Part shown: positions 1 through 7,165 of the stretch, piece by piece | How the letters are laid out: every line of letters begins with the position of its first letter | How positions within the stretch are numbered: the first letter of the stretch is position 1 | DNA from: Desulfuromonadales bacterium | GTDB taxonomy: Bacteria > Desulfobacterota > Desulfuromonadia > Desulfuromonadales > BM103 | Length of the DNA: 11,438 nt | Reading direction: 5' to 3' | Assembly: GCA_030640215.1 (NCBI GenBank) | Contig: DAOWJU010000211.1 | Span: forward strand, 1-11,438 | Translations under genes and position numbers: made by a program | Notes under the pieces: model-generated | The model's input: only the letters and a program-made list of their open reading frames with translations | Told to the model about the DNA's origin: nothing | Databases searched by the model: none

Positions 1-395
1 AGACCATCAAGAAAGCTGAGCCCCGGTGGGTTTTTCATGGCGAAGGCTTCAGCACGACCGAGCACGATACAGTTGGTGATGATCAGGCCGACGAAAACCG
101 AGAGTTGTTTACTAATGCCGAAAGCATAGGCCTTGAGGAACTGGTCAACAATGATAACCAGCGTCGCAATAATGGTAATCTCGGCGATGATGCGAATACT
201 GCCAGGGATCTGCCGACGGAGCAGGCTGACTGAAACGTTGGAACCGGCGATAACGAAGGTGACTGCCAGGGCCATAACGATAACGGTCTCCAGCTTGGAG
301 GTGACGGCCAGAGCGGAGCAGATGCCGAGGATCTGCAGCCCGATCGGGTTTTTATTGAATAAAGGATCAAGGAAAACATCTTTGGCTTTGCTCAT
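1..395 (-). CDS. nqrD: Na+-translocating NADH:quinone oxidoreductase subunit D (partial, C-terminus outside window)
   Basis: NqrD is an integral membrane subunit of the sodium-pumping NADH:quinone oxidoreductase. With NqrE it holds a membrane-embedded iron-sulfur centre that passes electrons between the flavins. The first 131 codons are visible and run off the left edge; the family is usually about 210 residues. The protein starts [13 protein letters not shown] and contains hydrophobic helices around residues 18-32, 36-58, 66-90 and 98-112. The very conserved run [18 protein letters not shown] is at 107-124. Cys26 (GICSALAV) and Cys109 (TNCIV) match the paired cysteines assigned to the Fe-S site in Vibrio cholerae NqrD (29 and 112). 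The ATG at 395-393 overlaps the nqrC TGA by 4 nt (ATGA), which suggests translational coupling. nqrE and nqrF should follow outside the window. Identification is secure from remembered family sequence. Confidence 0.95.
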   Translation of the reverse strand, partial: MSKAKDVFLDPLFNKNPIGLQILGICSALAVTSKLETVIVMALAVTFVIAGSNVSVSLLRRQIPGSIRIIAEITIIATLVIIVDQFLKAYAFGISKQLSVFVGLIITNCIVLGRAEAFAMKNPPGLSFLDG

Positions 396-1168
396 TGTTT
401 CAGCCCTTCCTTTTTCAATGTTTCGAGAAAAGGTTTGTAGCCATTATCGCCCAGCCAGTATTTGAGCAGGTTGCCGACACCGCGCGCGGTCAGGGTCGCA
501 CCGGCCAGACCATCCGCCTGATAGATTGCGTTTTCGGAACTTTTGTCGACCGCTCCTTTGAGCACTTCGATACGGATGTTGCCTGCATCATCGTAAATTT
601 TCTTGCCCGGCCACTGTTTTTTCCAGGCGGGATTATCAATCTCACCGCCAAGGCCCGGGGTTTCCCCATGTTCGTAAAAGGCAAAACCATTCACCGTGGA
701 GAAATCATTGCCAAGGGAGATAAAACCGTACATCGTCGACCACAGGCCCTTACCGTGGACCGGCAGGATAATCTGCTGCAACGCGTCATCAGCCATCACC
801 AGATAGACATCCTGATAGCGGGAACGTCTCTTGATTGCAGCAAGATCCAGGTCAGACGGGATCTGGTAGCGGGTCTCAGGATCACGTGCCGAAGAACGAC
901 TGTCGAAGGTGGCGGCATCAAAATCGTGACTGAATTGACCGCTCTGCAGATCGACGATACGGGTTTGAATTTTACTGAACTGGTCTTCGACCGGGATGCC
1001 TGTCTCATAGAGACCTGCCGCTTGGAGGATGTTCTTCTTTTTCTCGTCCACCTTGTTCCGCTCCTGACGCTCACGCAACCCCACGGCCGCCGCCGAGACC
1101 AGGATCGAGCAGACCACGCAAAGGGCAAAAGCAACACTCAGAACTTTTCTGGTGCTATCCCTGGACAT
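392..1168 (-). CDS. nqrC: Na+-translocating NADH:quinone oxidoreductase subunit C
   Basis: NqrC is the subunit with one N-terminal membrane helix and a large periplasmic domain carrying a covalently bound FMN. It relays electrons inside the Na+-NQR complex. The chosen product is 258 residues, normal for the family. A membrane anchor is seen at about residues 8-31 ([19 protein letters not shown]). The FMN-binding-domain signature [11 protein letters not shown] is at 168-178. The flavinylation motif DGLAGAT at 219-225 places the phosphodiester-linked FMN on Thr225, the same residue number as in V. cholerae; attachment normally needs the ApbE flavin transferase, not seen here. The start is the ATG at 1168-1166, preceded by GGAGG at 1176-1180 with a 7-nt spacer. 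The reading frame is open 15 codons further up but has no comparable ribosome binding site. It overlaps the 3' end of nqrB by 14 nt and nqrD by 4 nt. Confidence 0.96.
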   Translation of the reverse strand: MSRDSTRKVLSVAFALCVVCSILVSAAAVGLRERQERNKVDEKKKNILQAAGLYETGIPVEDQFSKIQTRIVDLQSGQFSHDFDAATFDSRSSARDPETRYQIPSDLDLAAIKRRSRYQDVYLVMADDALQQIILPVHGKGLWSTMYGFISLGNDFSTVNGFAFYEHGETPGLGGEIDNPAWKKQWPGKKIYDDAGNIRIEVLKGAVDKSSENAIYQADGLAGATLTARGVGNLLKYWLGDNGYKPFLETLKKEGLKQ

Positions 1169-2363
1169 GTTGCAGCCTCCGCTTGATGTGATACTTGAGA
1201 ACCAGCTGGTCAATTAGCGGCGCAAAGACATTGCCGAACAGAATGGCGAGCATCATCCCTTCCGGGAAGGCCGGATTAACAACCCGGATCATGATGCACA
1301 TGCTGCCGATGAGGAATCCATAGAGCCATTGGCCCTCTTCCGTCATCGCTCCAGAAACCGGATCGGTCGCCATGAAAATCAGACCGAAGGCAAAACCGCC
1401 GAGCACCAGGTGCCAGAGTGGGCCAAGCTCAAACATCGGGTTGGTGCTGCTGCCAATGAGGACAAAGAGCGTGGATAAGCCAACGGCGCCGATCAGCCCG
1501 GAGAGCATGACACGCCAGGAGCCAATACCGGAAAGGACCAGCACGGCAGCGCCAAAGAGACAGGCGAGAGTGGAAGTCTCCCCCATTGACCCAGGAATCG
1601 CGCCCATAAAAGCATCGAACCAGCTGGTCACCGTGGTAACCGCCTGCAGCCCGCCTTCGGCGGCACGACTCAGAGCGGTTGCCCCACTCACGCCATCCAC
1701 GGCGGTCCATACCGCATTGCCGGAAATCTGTGCAGGATAGGCAAAGAATAAAAAAGCCCGCCCGGTTAACGCCGGGTTGAGGAAGTTTTTGCCGGTGCCA
1801 CCGAAGATCTCTTTACCAATAACAACACCGAAGCTGATCCCCAAAGCGACCTGCCAGAGAGGCAAGGTCGGCGGGCAAATGAGCGGGAAAAGTGAGCCGG
1901 TGACCAGAAAGCCTTCGTTCAGCTCGTGGCGGCGGACGATACAGAACAGGGCTTCCCACAAGCCACCAACAATGTTGGTGACCAGGTAGATGGGGACAAA
2001 CCAGGCGGCTCCGAGTAACAGGTTGTCAAAGAGACTATTCGGGTTGGCAGAGTAACCGAGCATCTCGATCAAGCCACCGCGCCAGCCCTCGACACTACCA
2101 CCAGTGAGTTGCATAGCGCTGTTCGCCTGATAACCGGTATTCCACATGGCCATGAAAAAGCAGGGGATCAGGGCGAACACGACGGTGATCATCACCCTCT
2201 TCAAATCGATCGCATCTCTGACATGAGGGGCACCGTCGGCAACTTCGCCGGGGGTGTAAATGAAACTGTCAGCGGCTTCGTAAAGGGGGTAGAACCGCTC
2301 AAGTTTCCCACCCTGCGCAAAGTGGGGGTGAAGCTTATCGAGAAGATTACGCAATGCTTTCAT
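1155..2363 (-). CDS. nqrB: Na+-translocating NADH:quinone oxidoreductase subunit B
   Basis: NqrB is the large membrane subunit of Na+-NQR, implicated in quinone reduction and sodium translocation, with covalent FMN and riboflavin. The product is 402 residues, close to the usual 400-415. The N-terminus carries the family pattern [22 protein letters not shown], split here as GGKLERFY (18-25) and FIYTPG (34-39). Multiple hydrophobic helices follow from residue 57. Conserved stretches are [20 protein letters not shown] (184-203), [10 protein letters not shown] (206-215) and [11 protein letters not shown] (331-341). The flavinylation motif DGVSGAT at 223-229 predicts FMN on Thr229 (Thr236 in V. 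cholerae). The ATG at 2363-2361 overlaps the nqrA TGA by one nucleotide (TGATG) and sits behind AGAGGG, so translation is probably coupled to nqrA. The end overlaps nqrC. Nothing suggests truncation. Confidence 0.97.
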   Translation of the reverse strand: MKALRNLLDKLHPHFAQGGKLERFYPLYEAADSFIYTPGEVADGAPHVRDAIDLKRVMITVVFALIPCFFMAMWNTGYQANSAMQLTGGSVEGWRGGLIEMLGYSANPNSLFDNLLLGAAWFVPIYLVTNIVGGLWEALFCIVRRHELNEGFLVTGSLFPLICPPTLPLWQVALGISFGVVIGKEIFGGTGKNFLNPALTGRAFLFFAYPAQISGNAVWTAVDGVSGATALSRAAEGGLQAVTTVTSWFDAFMGAIPGSMGETSTLACLFGAAVLVLSGIGSWRVMLSGLIGAVGLSTLFVLIGSSTNPMFELGPLWHLVLGGFAFGLIFMATDPVSGAMTEEGQWLYGFLIGSMCIMIRVVNPAFPEGMMLAILFGNVFAPLIDQLVLKYHIKRRLQHVQG

Positions 2364-3700
2364 CAGCCCTCTTTTTCTATCTTCTGCAGGGTTTGTCGTA
2401 GATGATCACCGTAGTTCATTTTCCCCGAGCAAACAAAACTACAGAGCGCCAGATCCTCTTCGTCCAGCTCAAGACAACCGAGATCCTGAGCCAGGTCAGT
2501 GTCCAGGGTAAGCAATGAACGAAGCAGCCAGGTCGCTTTGATGTTGAGAGGCATCACCTTTTCAAAGGCACCGATCGGCACCATGGCACGCAAACTGCCA
2601 TGGGTGCTGGTCGTCATCGGCAATGGACGACGCGGCAACAGGGACGAGGCGAAAACATTTTTGATCGAGAATTTATTAAAACCCGGCATGCTCCAGCCCA
2701 TGAATTCGCGTTGCCGGTCCTCTTCAAGAACAGAGATCTGGTTGTGATAACGACCGAGGAAATCGTTGGCCTGAGCGGCCCTGTGTCCAGCCAGTACTGA
2801 GCCAGAGATAACCCTGCTATCCACCTCATGCAACTGGCCTGCAACCAGCTCTGACAAGCAGGCACCAAGGCGAGTGCGAATTACTCGCGGTTTTTTTACC
2901 GCCGGTCCGCAGAGCGCAACAAGCCTTTCGGTGAGAATCCTGCCGCTGAGAAAAAGGTGGCCGACAGCGACCACGTCCTGGTAACCAATGTGCCAGACCG
3001 TGCGCTGCTGATTAACCCTTTCGAGAAAATGAATGTGGGTGCCGACCAGCCCGGCCGGGTGACAGCCGGAAAATTCACTGACGGTGATTCCCGTTGGTAC
3101 CGGAATCTGCATCTCCGGCTTCTTGCACAGGTAGACCTTTCCTGTGGTCAGGTGGCGGATAACCTTCAGGCCAGCCTCGAACTCTGTCGCTTTTTCAGAA
3201 ATTGCAATCTGTGGATCTGCCGCCAACGGATTGGTATCGATAGCAGTGACAAAAAGTGCTGCAGGACGGGTTCCAGGCGGTGGTACTTTACTGTATGGAC
3301 GGGTGCGGAACGAGGGCCATAAACCGGAGTTGATTAGCTGCTGTTCAACCTTATCTGCGGAAAGTTGATCGAGTTGATCAACTGCTGTGGTTGGAAAGGT
3401 TTTTTCTGCACTTCCGGAAATCTCGATAACCAGAGAAAGGAAGATGCGCCGTTCGCCCCGGTTGATGGCGGCAACCTTGCCTGACGCAGGTGAAGTATAA
3501 AGAATCTCAGGATTATTTTTGTCGGCAAAGAGTGGCTGACCGAGGCTGACCGACTCGCCCTCAGCAACCAAAAGAGTCGGCTTCATCTCCTGGTAATCAG
3601 CACCGACAAGGGCCACGTGCGAAACTGGCGGTCCATCCTCAACCTGCATTTTGGGTACACCGCTAACGGGCAGGTCGAGCCCTTTTTTAATCTGAATCAT
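2363..3700 (-). CDS. nqrA: Na+-translocating NADH:quinone oxidoreductase subunit A
   Basis: NqrA is the cytoplasmic, cofactor-free subunit of Na+-NQR that packs against NqrB and has been linked to quinone binding. The 445-residue product matches the family length (446 in V. cholerae) and aligns end to end from memory. Recognisable blocks are [11 protein letters not shown] (4-14), the lipoyl-like [15 protein letters not shown] (68-82), [16 protein letters not shown] (125-140), [14 protein letters not shown] (150-163), [13 protein letters not shown] (214-226), [11 protein letters not shown] (296-306), [12 protein letters not shown] (314-325), [13 protein letters not shown] (333-345) and [14 protein letters not shown] (411-424). 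The ATG at 3700-3698 follows AAAGG with a 7-nt spacer. It is the first nqr gene, separated by 88 bp from the CBS gene upstream, and overlaps nqrB by 1 nt (TGATG). A strong inverted repeat lies within its 3' third (see 2578-2607). Confidence 0.97.
   Translation of the reverse strand: MIQIKKGLDLPVSGVPKMQVEDGPPVSHVALVGADYQEMKPTLLVAEGESVSLGQPLFADKNNPEILYTSPASGKVAAINRGERRIFLSLVIEISGSAEKTFPTTAVDQLDQLSADKVEQQLINSGLWPSFRTRPYSKVPPPGTRPAALFVTAIDTNPLAADPQIAISEKATEFEAGLKVIRHLTTGKVYLCKKPEMQIPVPTGITVSEFSGCHPAGLVGTHIHFLERVNQQRTVWHIGYQDVVAVGHLFLSGRILTERLVALCGPAVKKPRVIRTRLGACLSELVAGQLHEVDSRVISGSVLAGHRAAQANDFLGRYHNQISVLEEDRQREFMGWSMPGFNKFSIKNVFASSLLPRRPLPMTTSTHGSLRAMVPIGAFEKVMPLNIKATWLLRSLLTLDTDLAQDLGCLELDEEDLALCSFVCSGKMNYGDHLRQTLQKIEKEG
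2578..2607 (-). repeat. Strong inverted repeat (potential RNA hairpin) inside nqrA
   Basis: CCATGGCA at 2581-2588 and TGCCATGG at 2596-2603 are perfect inverted copies around a 7-nt loop. Alternatively GCAC (2578-2581) pairs with GTGC (2604-2607) outside a 7-bp core, giving an 11-bp stem with a single bulged base. In the nqrA mRNA this would be a stable hairpin about 215 nt before the nqrB start. It encodes residues 365-374 ([10 protein letters not shown]), next to the conserved MVPIG block, so codon choice around a constrained peptide is a sufficient explanation. There is no following U-run, so it is not an intrinsic terminator. A regulatory role is not shown. Confidence 0.5.
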
Positions 3701-3788
3701 GGCCGAACCTTTAGATTGATGATTAAAAGCCCTGCAATTGATCGGACAGCGGGTGAGTGTCTACCCAGCATAAGCGTTCTTTACATGA
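3701..3788 (-). other. 88-bp gap between the CBS gene and nqrA
   Basis: This gap precedes the nqr operon and would be the place for its own promoter and leader. The nqrA ribosome binding site (AAAGG, 7-nt spacer to the ATG) lies at its end. I see no convincing -35/-10 pair: a TTGCAG hexamer is present but a correctly spaced -10 would fall on the ribosome binding site. A GGGT/ACCC inverted repeat (4-bp stem, 8-nt loop) lies in the middle and has no U-tract, so no intrinsic terminator separates the CBS gene from nqrA. Read-through from upstream is therefore possible. Confidence 0.35.
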
Positions 3789-4226
3789 TCAGGTGTCACC
3801 CTTAATGTATCTTTTGAGCTGCTTGATTTCGAAATCCTTCTCGTCAAGTGAGGCTTTGACCAGGTCGCCGATCGAGGCCAGGCCAACCAGTTGATCATTC
3901 TCCATAACCGGCAGATGACGACGCCGGCTTTCGGTTACGATTGCCATGGCTTCGTCGACCGTGGTCTGGGGAGTAATGTAACAGATATCGACTGACATAA
4001 CCTGACGGATGCTGGCCTTCTGGGAACAGCGGCCTTCCAGGTCGACCTTGCGGGCATGATCGCGCTCGGTAAAGATACCGACCAACTGATTCTGTTCCAT
4101 GACCACGAGAGCGCCGACATTCTTTTCTGCCATCAATGCCAAAGCATCATAAATCAAGGCATCTGGAGTGGTTTTCCAGACATCACTTCCTTTGAGTTTC
4201 AAGATCTGAGCAATAGATTTCGACAT
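3789..4226 (-). CDS. Two-CBS-domain protein
   Basis: This is a stand-alone 145-residue protein made of a tandem CBS pair (Bateman module). Such modules bind adenine nucleotides (AMP, ATP, S-adenosylmethionine, sometimes NAD) and sense energy state; the partner of stand-alone versions is usually unknown. CBS1 spans about residues 10-66 and ends in VGIFTERDHARKV (49-61). CBS2 spans about 72-128, with RRHLPVMENDQLVGLASIGDLV at 102-123. A short charged tail (DEKDFEIKQLKRYIKGDT) follows and could form a helix. There is no membrane segment, DNA-binding domain or enzymatic domain. The ATG at 4226-4224 is preceded by AGGGGG with a 5-nt spacer. It lies 80 bp downstream of the HDOD gene and 88 bp upstream of nqrA, same strand. 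A link to Na+-NQR or to the ATPase-HDOD pair is only inferred from position. Confidence 0.93.
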   Translation of the reverse strand: MSKSIAQILKLKGSDVWKTTPDALIYDALALMAEKNVGALVVMEQNQLVGIFTERDHARKVDLEGRCSQKASIRQVMSVDICYITPQTTVDEAMAIVTESRRRHLPVMENDQLVGLASIGDLVKASLDEKDFEIKQLKRYIKGDT

Positions 4227-4306
4227 ACCTGCCCCCTATTAAGCAGCAAAATTGTGTACGTTACAGACGTTAAAGCATAACACCGATGGTCAACCGCAAC
4301 GAGCTA
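4227..4306 (-). other. 80-bp gap upstream of the CBS gene, with a short direct repeat
   Basis: The gap between the HDOD gene and the CBS gene could carry a promoter for the CBS gene, but no pair of hexamers is well spaced. TTGACC is followed by TATGCT after only 8 nt, and TTGCGG by the same TATGCT after 14 nt. A perfect 6-bp direct repeat ACGTTA occurs at 4258-4263 and 4267-4272 with a 3-bp spacer, a 9-bp period. This could be chance or a regulator site. There is no hairpin plus U-run, so no terminator for the HDOD gene is visible. Confidence 0.3.
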
Positions 4307-5161
4307 TTAGGAGACAGCGCTAGGCTTGCCACCGAGAAACTTATCTTCAAGCATAATCTCGAATTCGGCCAGAGCAATCTCATCAATGCCTAAAAATTGT
4401 GCTTCTCCCGTTGTCGGCAGGACAAGATCCGGATTTTGCACCAGGCCAAGTCCAGCCTTGCGGCAACCCTTATTGGCCAGCTTTACCAAAGCGGTCACTA
4501 TATTCTGCGTATCCAACTCTTCGGCATGGTGGTCGGCGACCACCTCTTTGTAAACTTCCGGAAGATTCCACTCTTCGAAAAGCCGCAGTCCCTGTTCGAC
4601 ATGCATGGTGGCGATTACCTCCTGAATCAGCTGATCAGAAAAGGTCATGCCGAACTCGCCACAACTGGTCACCTCCTCCAGAGCCGCGAGTAGAAACTGT
4701 TTGCCGACATCGTGGAGCAACCCGGCCAGATAGGCCTGGTCAGCGAGGCCCTGGTAACCACAGCGGTTCGCCAGCCAACGGGCACCAATTGCGCAAGCCT
4801 GGGCATGTTGCCAGAGGCTGGGCATATAGCGGGGCAACAACTCGCCTTGCGGGCACCCCTCACCCTCCCGGCAGGCCCGCTCAATAACCTGGCTGGCCTT
4901 GCTGCTGCCAAGGCGGGTCACCGCTTCATCGATAGAAAGAGTCTTTTGCAGACCGGCAAAGAAGGATGAATTGGCGGCGCGAAAGAGGTTGCAGAGTAAC
5001 GCTGGATCATGACCAACCAGCACCCACAGCTGCTTTGAATCGGCACCTTCTGCGGCCAGACACGCGCTGACCTGTTGAGACAGCTTGGGATGGACCGGAA
5101 GGCGCACCCGGTCGGCATCAACCATGTCCTTGATAACTTCTGCCAGTGATTTATTTGCCAA
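4307..5161 (-). CDS. HDOD-domain signalling protein
   Basis: HDOD proteins are HD-superfamily relatives used as regulators of motility, secretion and signal transduction, mostly without a known enzymatic reaction. The 284-residue product has the HDOD pattern LPVHPKLSQQV (21-31), HDPALLCNLFRAANS (51-65), SIDEAVTRLG (76-85), LWQHAQACAIGARWLA (116-131), AYLAGLLHDVGK (143-154), MHVEQGLRLFEEWNLP (186-201) and VVADHHAEEL (207-216). The putative HD ligands His119, His150-Asp151, His187 and His211/212 are present. The final HD aspartate position appears as Asn230 (VKLANKG). The start is TTG at 5161-5159; GGGAG at 5169-5173 with a 7-nt spacer supports it, and the next ATG is at codon 13. It begins 2 nt after the stop of the ATPase gene, so the two are probably co-translated. 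The target is unknown. Confidence 0.9.
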   Translation of the reverse strand: MANKSLAEVIKDMVDADRVRLPVHPKLSQQVSACLAAEGADSKQLWVLVGHDPALLCNLFRAANSSFFAGLQKTLSIDEAVTRLGSSKASQVIERACREGEGCPQGELLPRYMPSLWQHAQACAIGARWLANRCGYQGLADQAYLAGLLHDVGKQFLLAALEEVTSCGEFGMTFSDQLIQEVIATMHVEQGLRLFEEWNLPEVYKEVVADHHAEELDTQNIVTALVKLANKGCRKAGLGLVQNPDLVLPTTGEAQFLGIDEIALAEFEIMLEDKFLGGKPSAVS

Positions 5162-5163
5162 GT

Positions 5164-7095
5164 CTATTCTCCCAACAAGCGACGCAATTCATGCAGCGGA
5201 CGCGGTTTCAAAGTGCGCGGCAGACGCCGCATGACTTCAGGAAGAGAAACCTTGCCGCGAGCCGCCTTGGCAATACCGTCCTCCAGCAAGGTGATCAGGC
5301 CGGAGCTTTCGATACTGACACGGCGGATTTCCTGCACCGTCTTGCGCGCCAGAACCGCTTCCTTGACATCGTCATTCAAGTATAGCAGTTCAAAGATACC
5401 GACCCGACCCTTGTAACCGGTAAACCTGCAGGCAGTACAACCGCGGCCGACCTGCAAATCGGCGCCCGCCAAGTCGCCATGAGTGTAACCAAGGCGACGG
5501 TATTCATCCGGAGTCGGTTTGTAGGGGGCCGTACAGTGCGGGCAAATTCTGCGCAGCAGGCGTTGTGCCAGCATGCAATTGATTGTCGAAGCGATCAAAA
5601 ATGCTTCGATGCCCATATTAAGAAGACGCAACAGGCCACCGACCGCATCCTCGGTATGAAAGGTCGTCAACACCTTGTGACCAGTCAACGATGCCTGAAT
5701 TGCGGTCTCCGCAGAAAAGGTATCCCGGACCTCACCCATGACGATAATGTCTGGATCCTGACGAACAATGTGGCGCAGGGTTTCAGTAAAGGTCACACCG
5801 ATTTTCGGATTGATTGAACACTGGGTGATACCGTCAAGAACATACTCCACCGGCTCTTCGGCAGTAATGATGCTCGTCTCGAGGTCATTGAGATGATTGA
5901 CGCAACTGTAAAGAGTCGTGGTTTTACCGGCACCGGTCGGTCCGGTTACGATGATAATGCCGCTTGGTGAGGCAAGAGCATCGTCGCGAAACTTCTGCAA
6001 CATGCGTGGCGCCATGCCGATATCGTCGATATCAAGCAGTTCGCCCTTCTTGTTCATCAAGCGCAGAACGACCTTTTCGCCATGGACGGTGATATAGAAG
6101 GAGACCCGCAGGTCAAGAGTCATGCCGGTGGCTGCGCTCTCGTAGAGGATACGTCCGTCCTGGTGACGACGACGTTCGGCAATATCGGCTTCTGCCATGA
6201 CCTTCAAACGTGTCGTCACAGGCGCAGCAACGTCCAGGTTCATCTCCTTGTGGACACCGAGCACGCCGTCGCGGCGGAAGCGGATGCGGAGTCGATCCTT
6301 CATCGGCTCAATATGGATATCACTGGCACCCTGCTGCATGGCATCATCAAAAAGGCTGTTGACGATACCGATGATGGTCGAGTCATCGGCTTCTTCTAAA
6401 GTGCCGCGCTGGGCTCCTCGACGATAGAGTTCAATAACTTCGCGGATGGCCTGGCGGGGACCGATTGCAGGCAGAATCATTCTACCGAACACCCGGTCAG
6501 CCGCTTCGTGATCCTCAAGATCAAGAGGGTCGGCAAAAGCGATCGTGACCCGGCCCTCACTTCTGACAATCGGCACAAAGGAATGTTGGGCAAACATCTT
6601 GATCGGTACCTGGGCAAGCAGCTCACGATCAATGTCGGCAAAAACCGGCTCGACAAAAGGGTAACCGAGCTTCGAGGCAAGGATTTCCATCAGGCGATGT
6701 TCATCGATAAAGCCATACTCGACCAGAATATCACCGATCTTCTGTTGCCGGTTTTCGGCCTGAATGGCCAGGGCCGCATCCAGTTCACTCTGGCGGATAT
6801 GACCCAGTTCAACCAGCAGATCACCGATGCGGATACTCAACCGTTGCTGCTTGAGCACCTGGTTGAGCTGCCGATTGGTCAACAGGCGCAATTCTTTAAA
6901 AATTTCAATCAGGGAACGGTCGGAGATCAGCTTGGTCTTGACCCGTTTAGCGTAGATCAGTTGTGCTTCGGTTATCAAACCCTGCTCAACCAGCAGGCGT
7001 GCAATAGCATCACCGCCTTGAGAGGTTGGCGATGATTGAGTGACAGGAAGCTTATCGGTCTTGTCCTGAGGATCAGGAGTGTTTGTTTCAGACAT
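5164..7095 (-). CDS. GspE/PilB-family secretion or type IV pilus assembly ATPase with MshEN-like N-terminal repeats
   Basis: This family hydrolyses ATP at the inner membrane to drive pilus or pseudopilus assembly (type IV pili, type II secretion, MSH pili). The 643-residue product is longer than a typical PilB (about 570). After a polar tail (1-28) come four MshEN-like half-repeats at about 30-56, 61-84, 89-112 and 119-142. The third and fourth are clearest (RIGDLLVELGHI at 89-100, KIGDILVEYGFI at 119-130) and may bind cyclic di-GMP. The catalytic half has GASDIHIEP (256-264), Walker A GPTGAGKT (385-392), Walker B IIVMGEVRD (450-458) and the His box SLTGHKVLTTFHTED (469-483). A zinc tetracysteine is formed by Cys518, Cys521, Cys553 and Cys556, typical of the assembly rather than PilT retraction type. 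The ATG at 7095-7093 has only a weak GGA behind it. No platform (GspF/PilC) or pilin gene is adjacent, so the machine served cannot be named. Confidence 0.95.
   Translation of the reverse strand: MSETNTPDPQDKTDKLPVTQSSPTSQGGDAIARLLVEQGLITEAQLIYAKRVKTKLISDRSLIEIFKELRLLTNRQLNQVLKQQRLSIRIGDLLVELGHIRQSELDAALAIQAENRQQKIGDILVEYGFIDEHRLMEILASKLGYPFVEPVFADIDRELLAQVPIKMFAQHSFVPIVRSEGRVTIAFADPLDLEDHEAADRVFGRMILPAIGPRQAIREVIELYRRGAQRGTLEEADDSTIIGIVNSLFDDAMQQGASDIHIEPMKDRLRIRFRRDGVLGVHKEMNLDVAAPVTTRLKVMAEADIAERRRHQDGRILYESAATGMTLDLRVSFYITVHGEKVVLRLMNKKGELLDIDDIGMAPRMLQKFRDDALASPSGIIIVTGPTGAGKTTTLYSCVNHLNDLETSIITAEEPVEYVLDGITQCSINPKIGVTFTETLRHIVRQDPDIIVMGEVRDTFSAETAIQASLTGHKVLTTFHTEDAVGGLLRLLNMGIEAFLIASTINCMLAQRLLRRICPHCTAPYKPTPDEYRRLGYTHGDLAGADLQVGRGCTACRFTGYKGRVGIFELLYLNDDVKEAVLARKTVQEIRRVSIESSGLITLLEDGIAKAARGKVSLPEVMRRLPRTLKPRPLHELRRLLGE
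5169..5173 (-). promoter_or_regulatory. Ribosome binding site deciding the TTG start of the HDOD gene
   Basis: GGGAG on the minus strand, 7 nt before the TTG at 5161, lies inside the last codons of the ATPase gene. It is the reason for choosing the rare TTG start over the ATG at codon 13. The embedding makes translational coupling to the ATPase likely. Confidence 0.6.
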
Positions 7096-7126
7096 AGCAT
7101 TAATCCATTACATGAGACAATTCAAT

Positions 7127-7153
7127 GGCATAAGAGTAACATATATATCTCAA
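7127..7153 (-). promoter_or_regulatory. Weak candidate sigma-70 promoter upstream of the ATPase gene
   Basis: The 70-bp gap between the TSUP gene and the ATPase gene contains TTGAGA (7153-7148) and TATGCC (7132-7127) separated by 15 nt on the minus strand, in an AT-rich stretch with an alternating TATATAT run. The spacing is short and the -10 match is modest. It is the best candidate I can find for separate transcription of the ATPase-HDOD pair, and may be chance. No terminator hairpin for the TSUP gene is visible here. Confidence 0.2.
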
Positions 7154-7165
7154 CGCGCAAAAGTT

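Noticed and set aside
83..379. 98-codon minus-strand frame overlapping nqrD
   Set aside because: It is a shifted frame of nqrD; the true frame gives conserved NqrD blocks such as [14 protein letters not shown].
395..1186. 263-codon open frame on the plus strand opposite nqrC
   Set aside because: It lies antisense to a gene with clear family motifs throughout, has no family resemblance and no ribosome binding site; it is a by-product of codon usage.
3701..3788. Terminator hairpin between the CBS gene and nqrA
   Set aside because: Only a 4-bp GGGT/ACCC stem with an 8-nt loop and no U-run.
4399..4887. 162-codon plus-strand frame opposite the HDOD gene
   Set aside because: Proline/arginine-rich shadow translation without any domain; the HDOD frame is clearly the real one.
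6508..7035. 175-codon open frame on the plus strand opposite the ATPase N-terminus
   Set aside because: Antisense to the MshEN-like repeats, whose protein pattern is convincing; no independent coding signal.
7105..7128. CCATT/AATGG inverted repeat upstream of the ATPase gene
   Set aside because: Five base pairs with a 14-nt loop is within chance expectation for this AT-rich gap.
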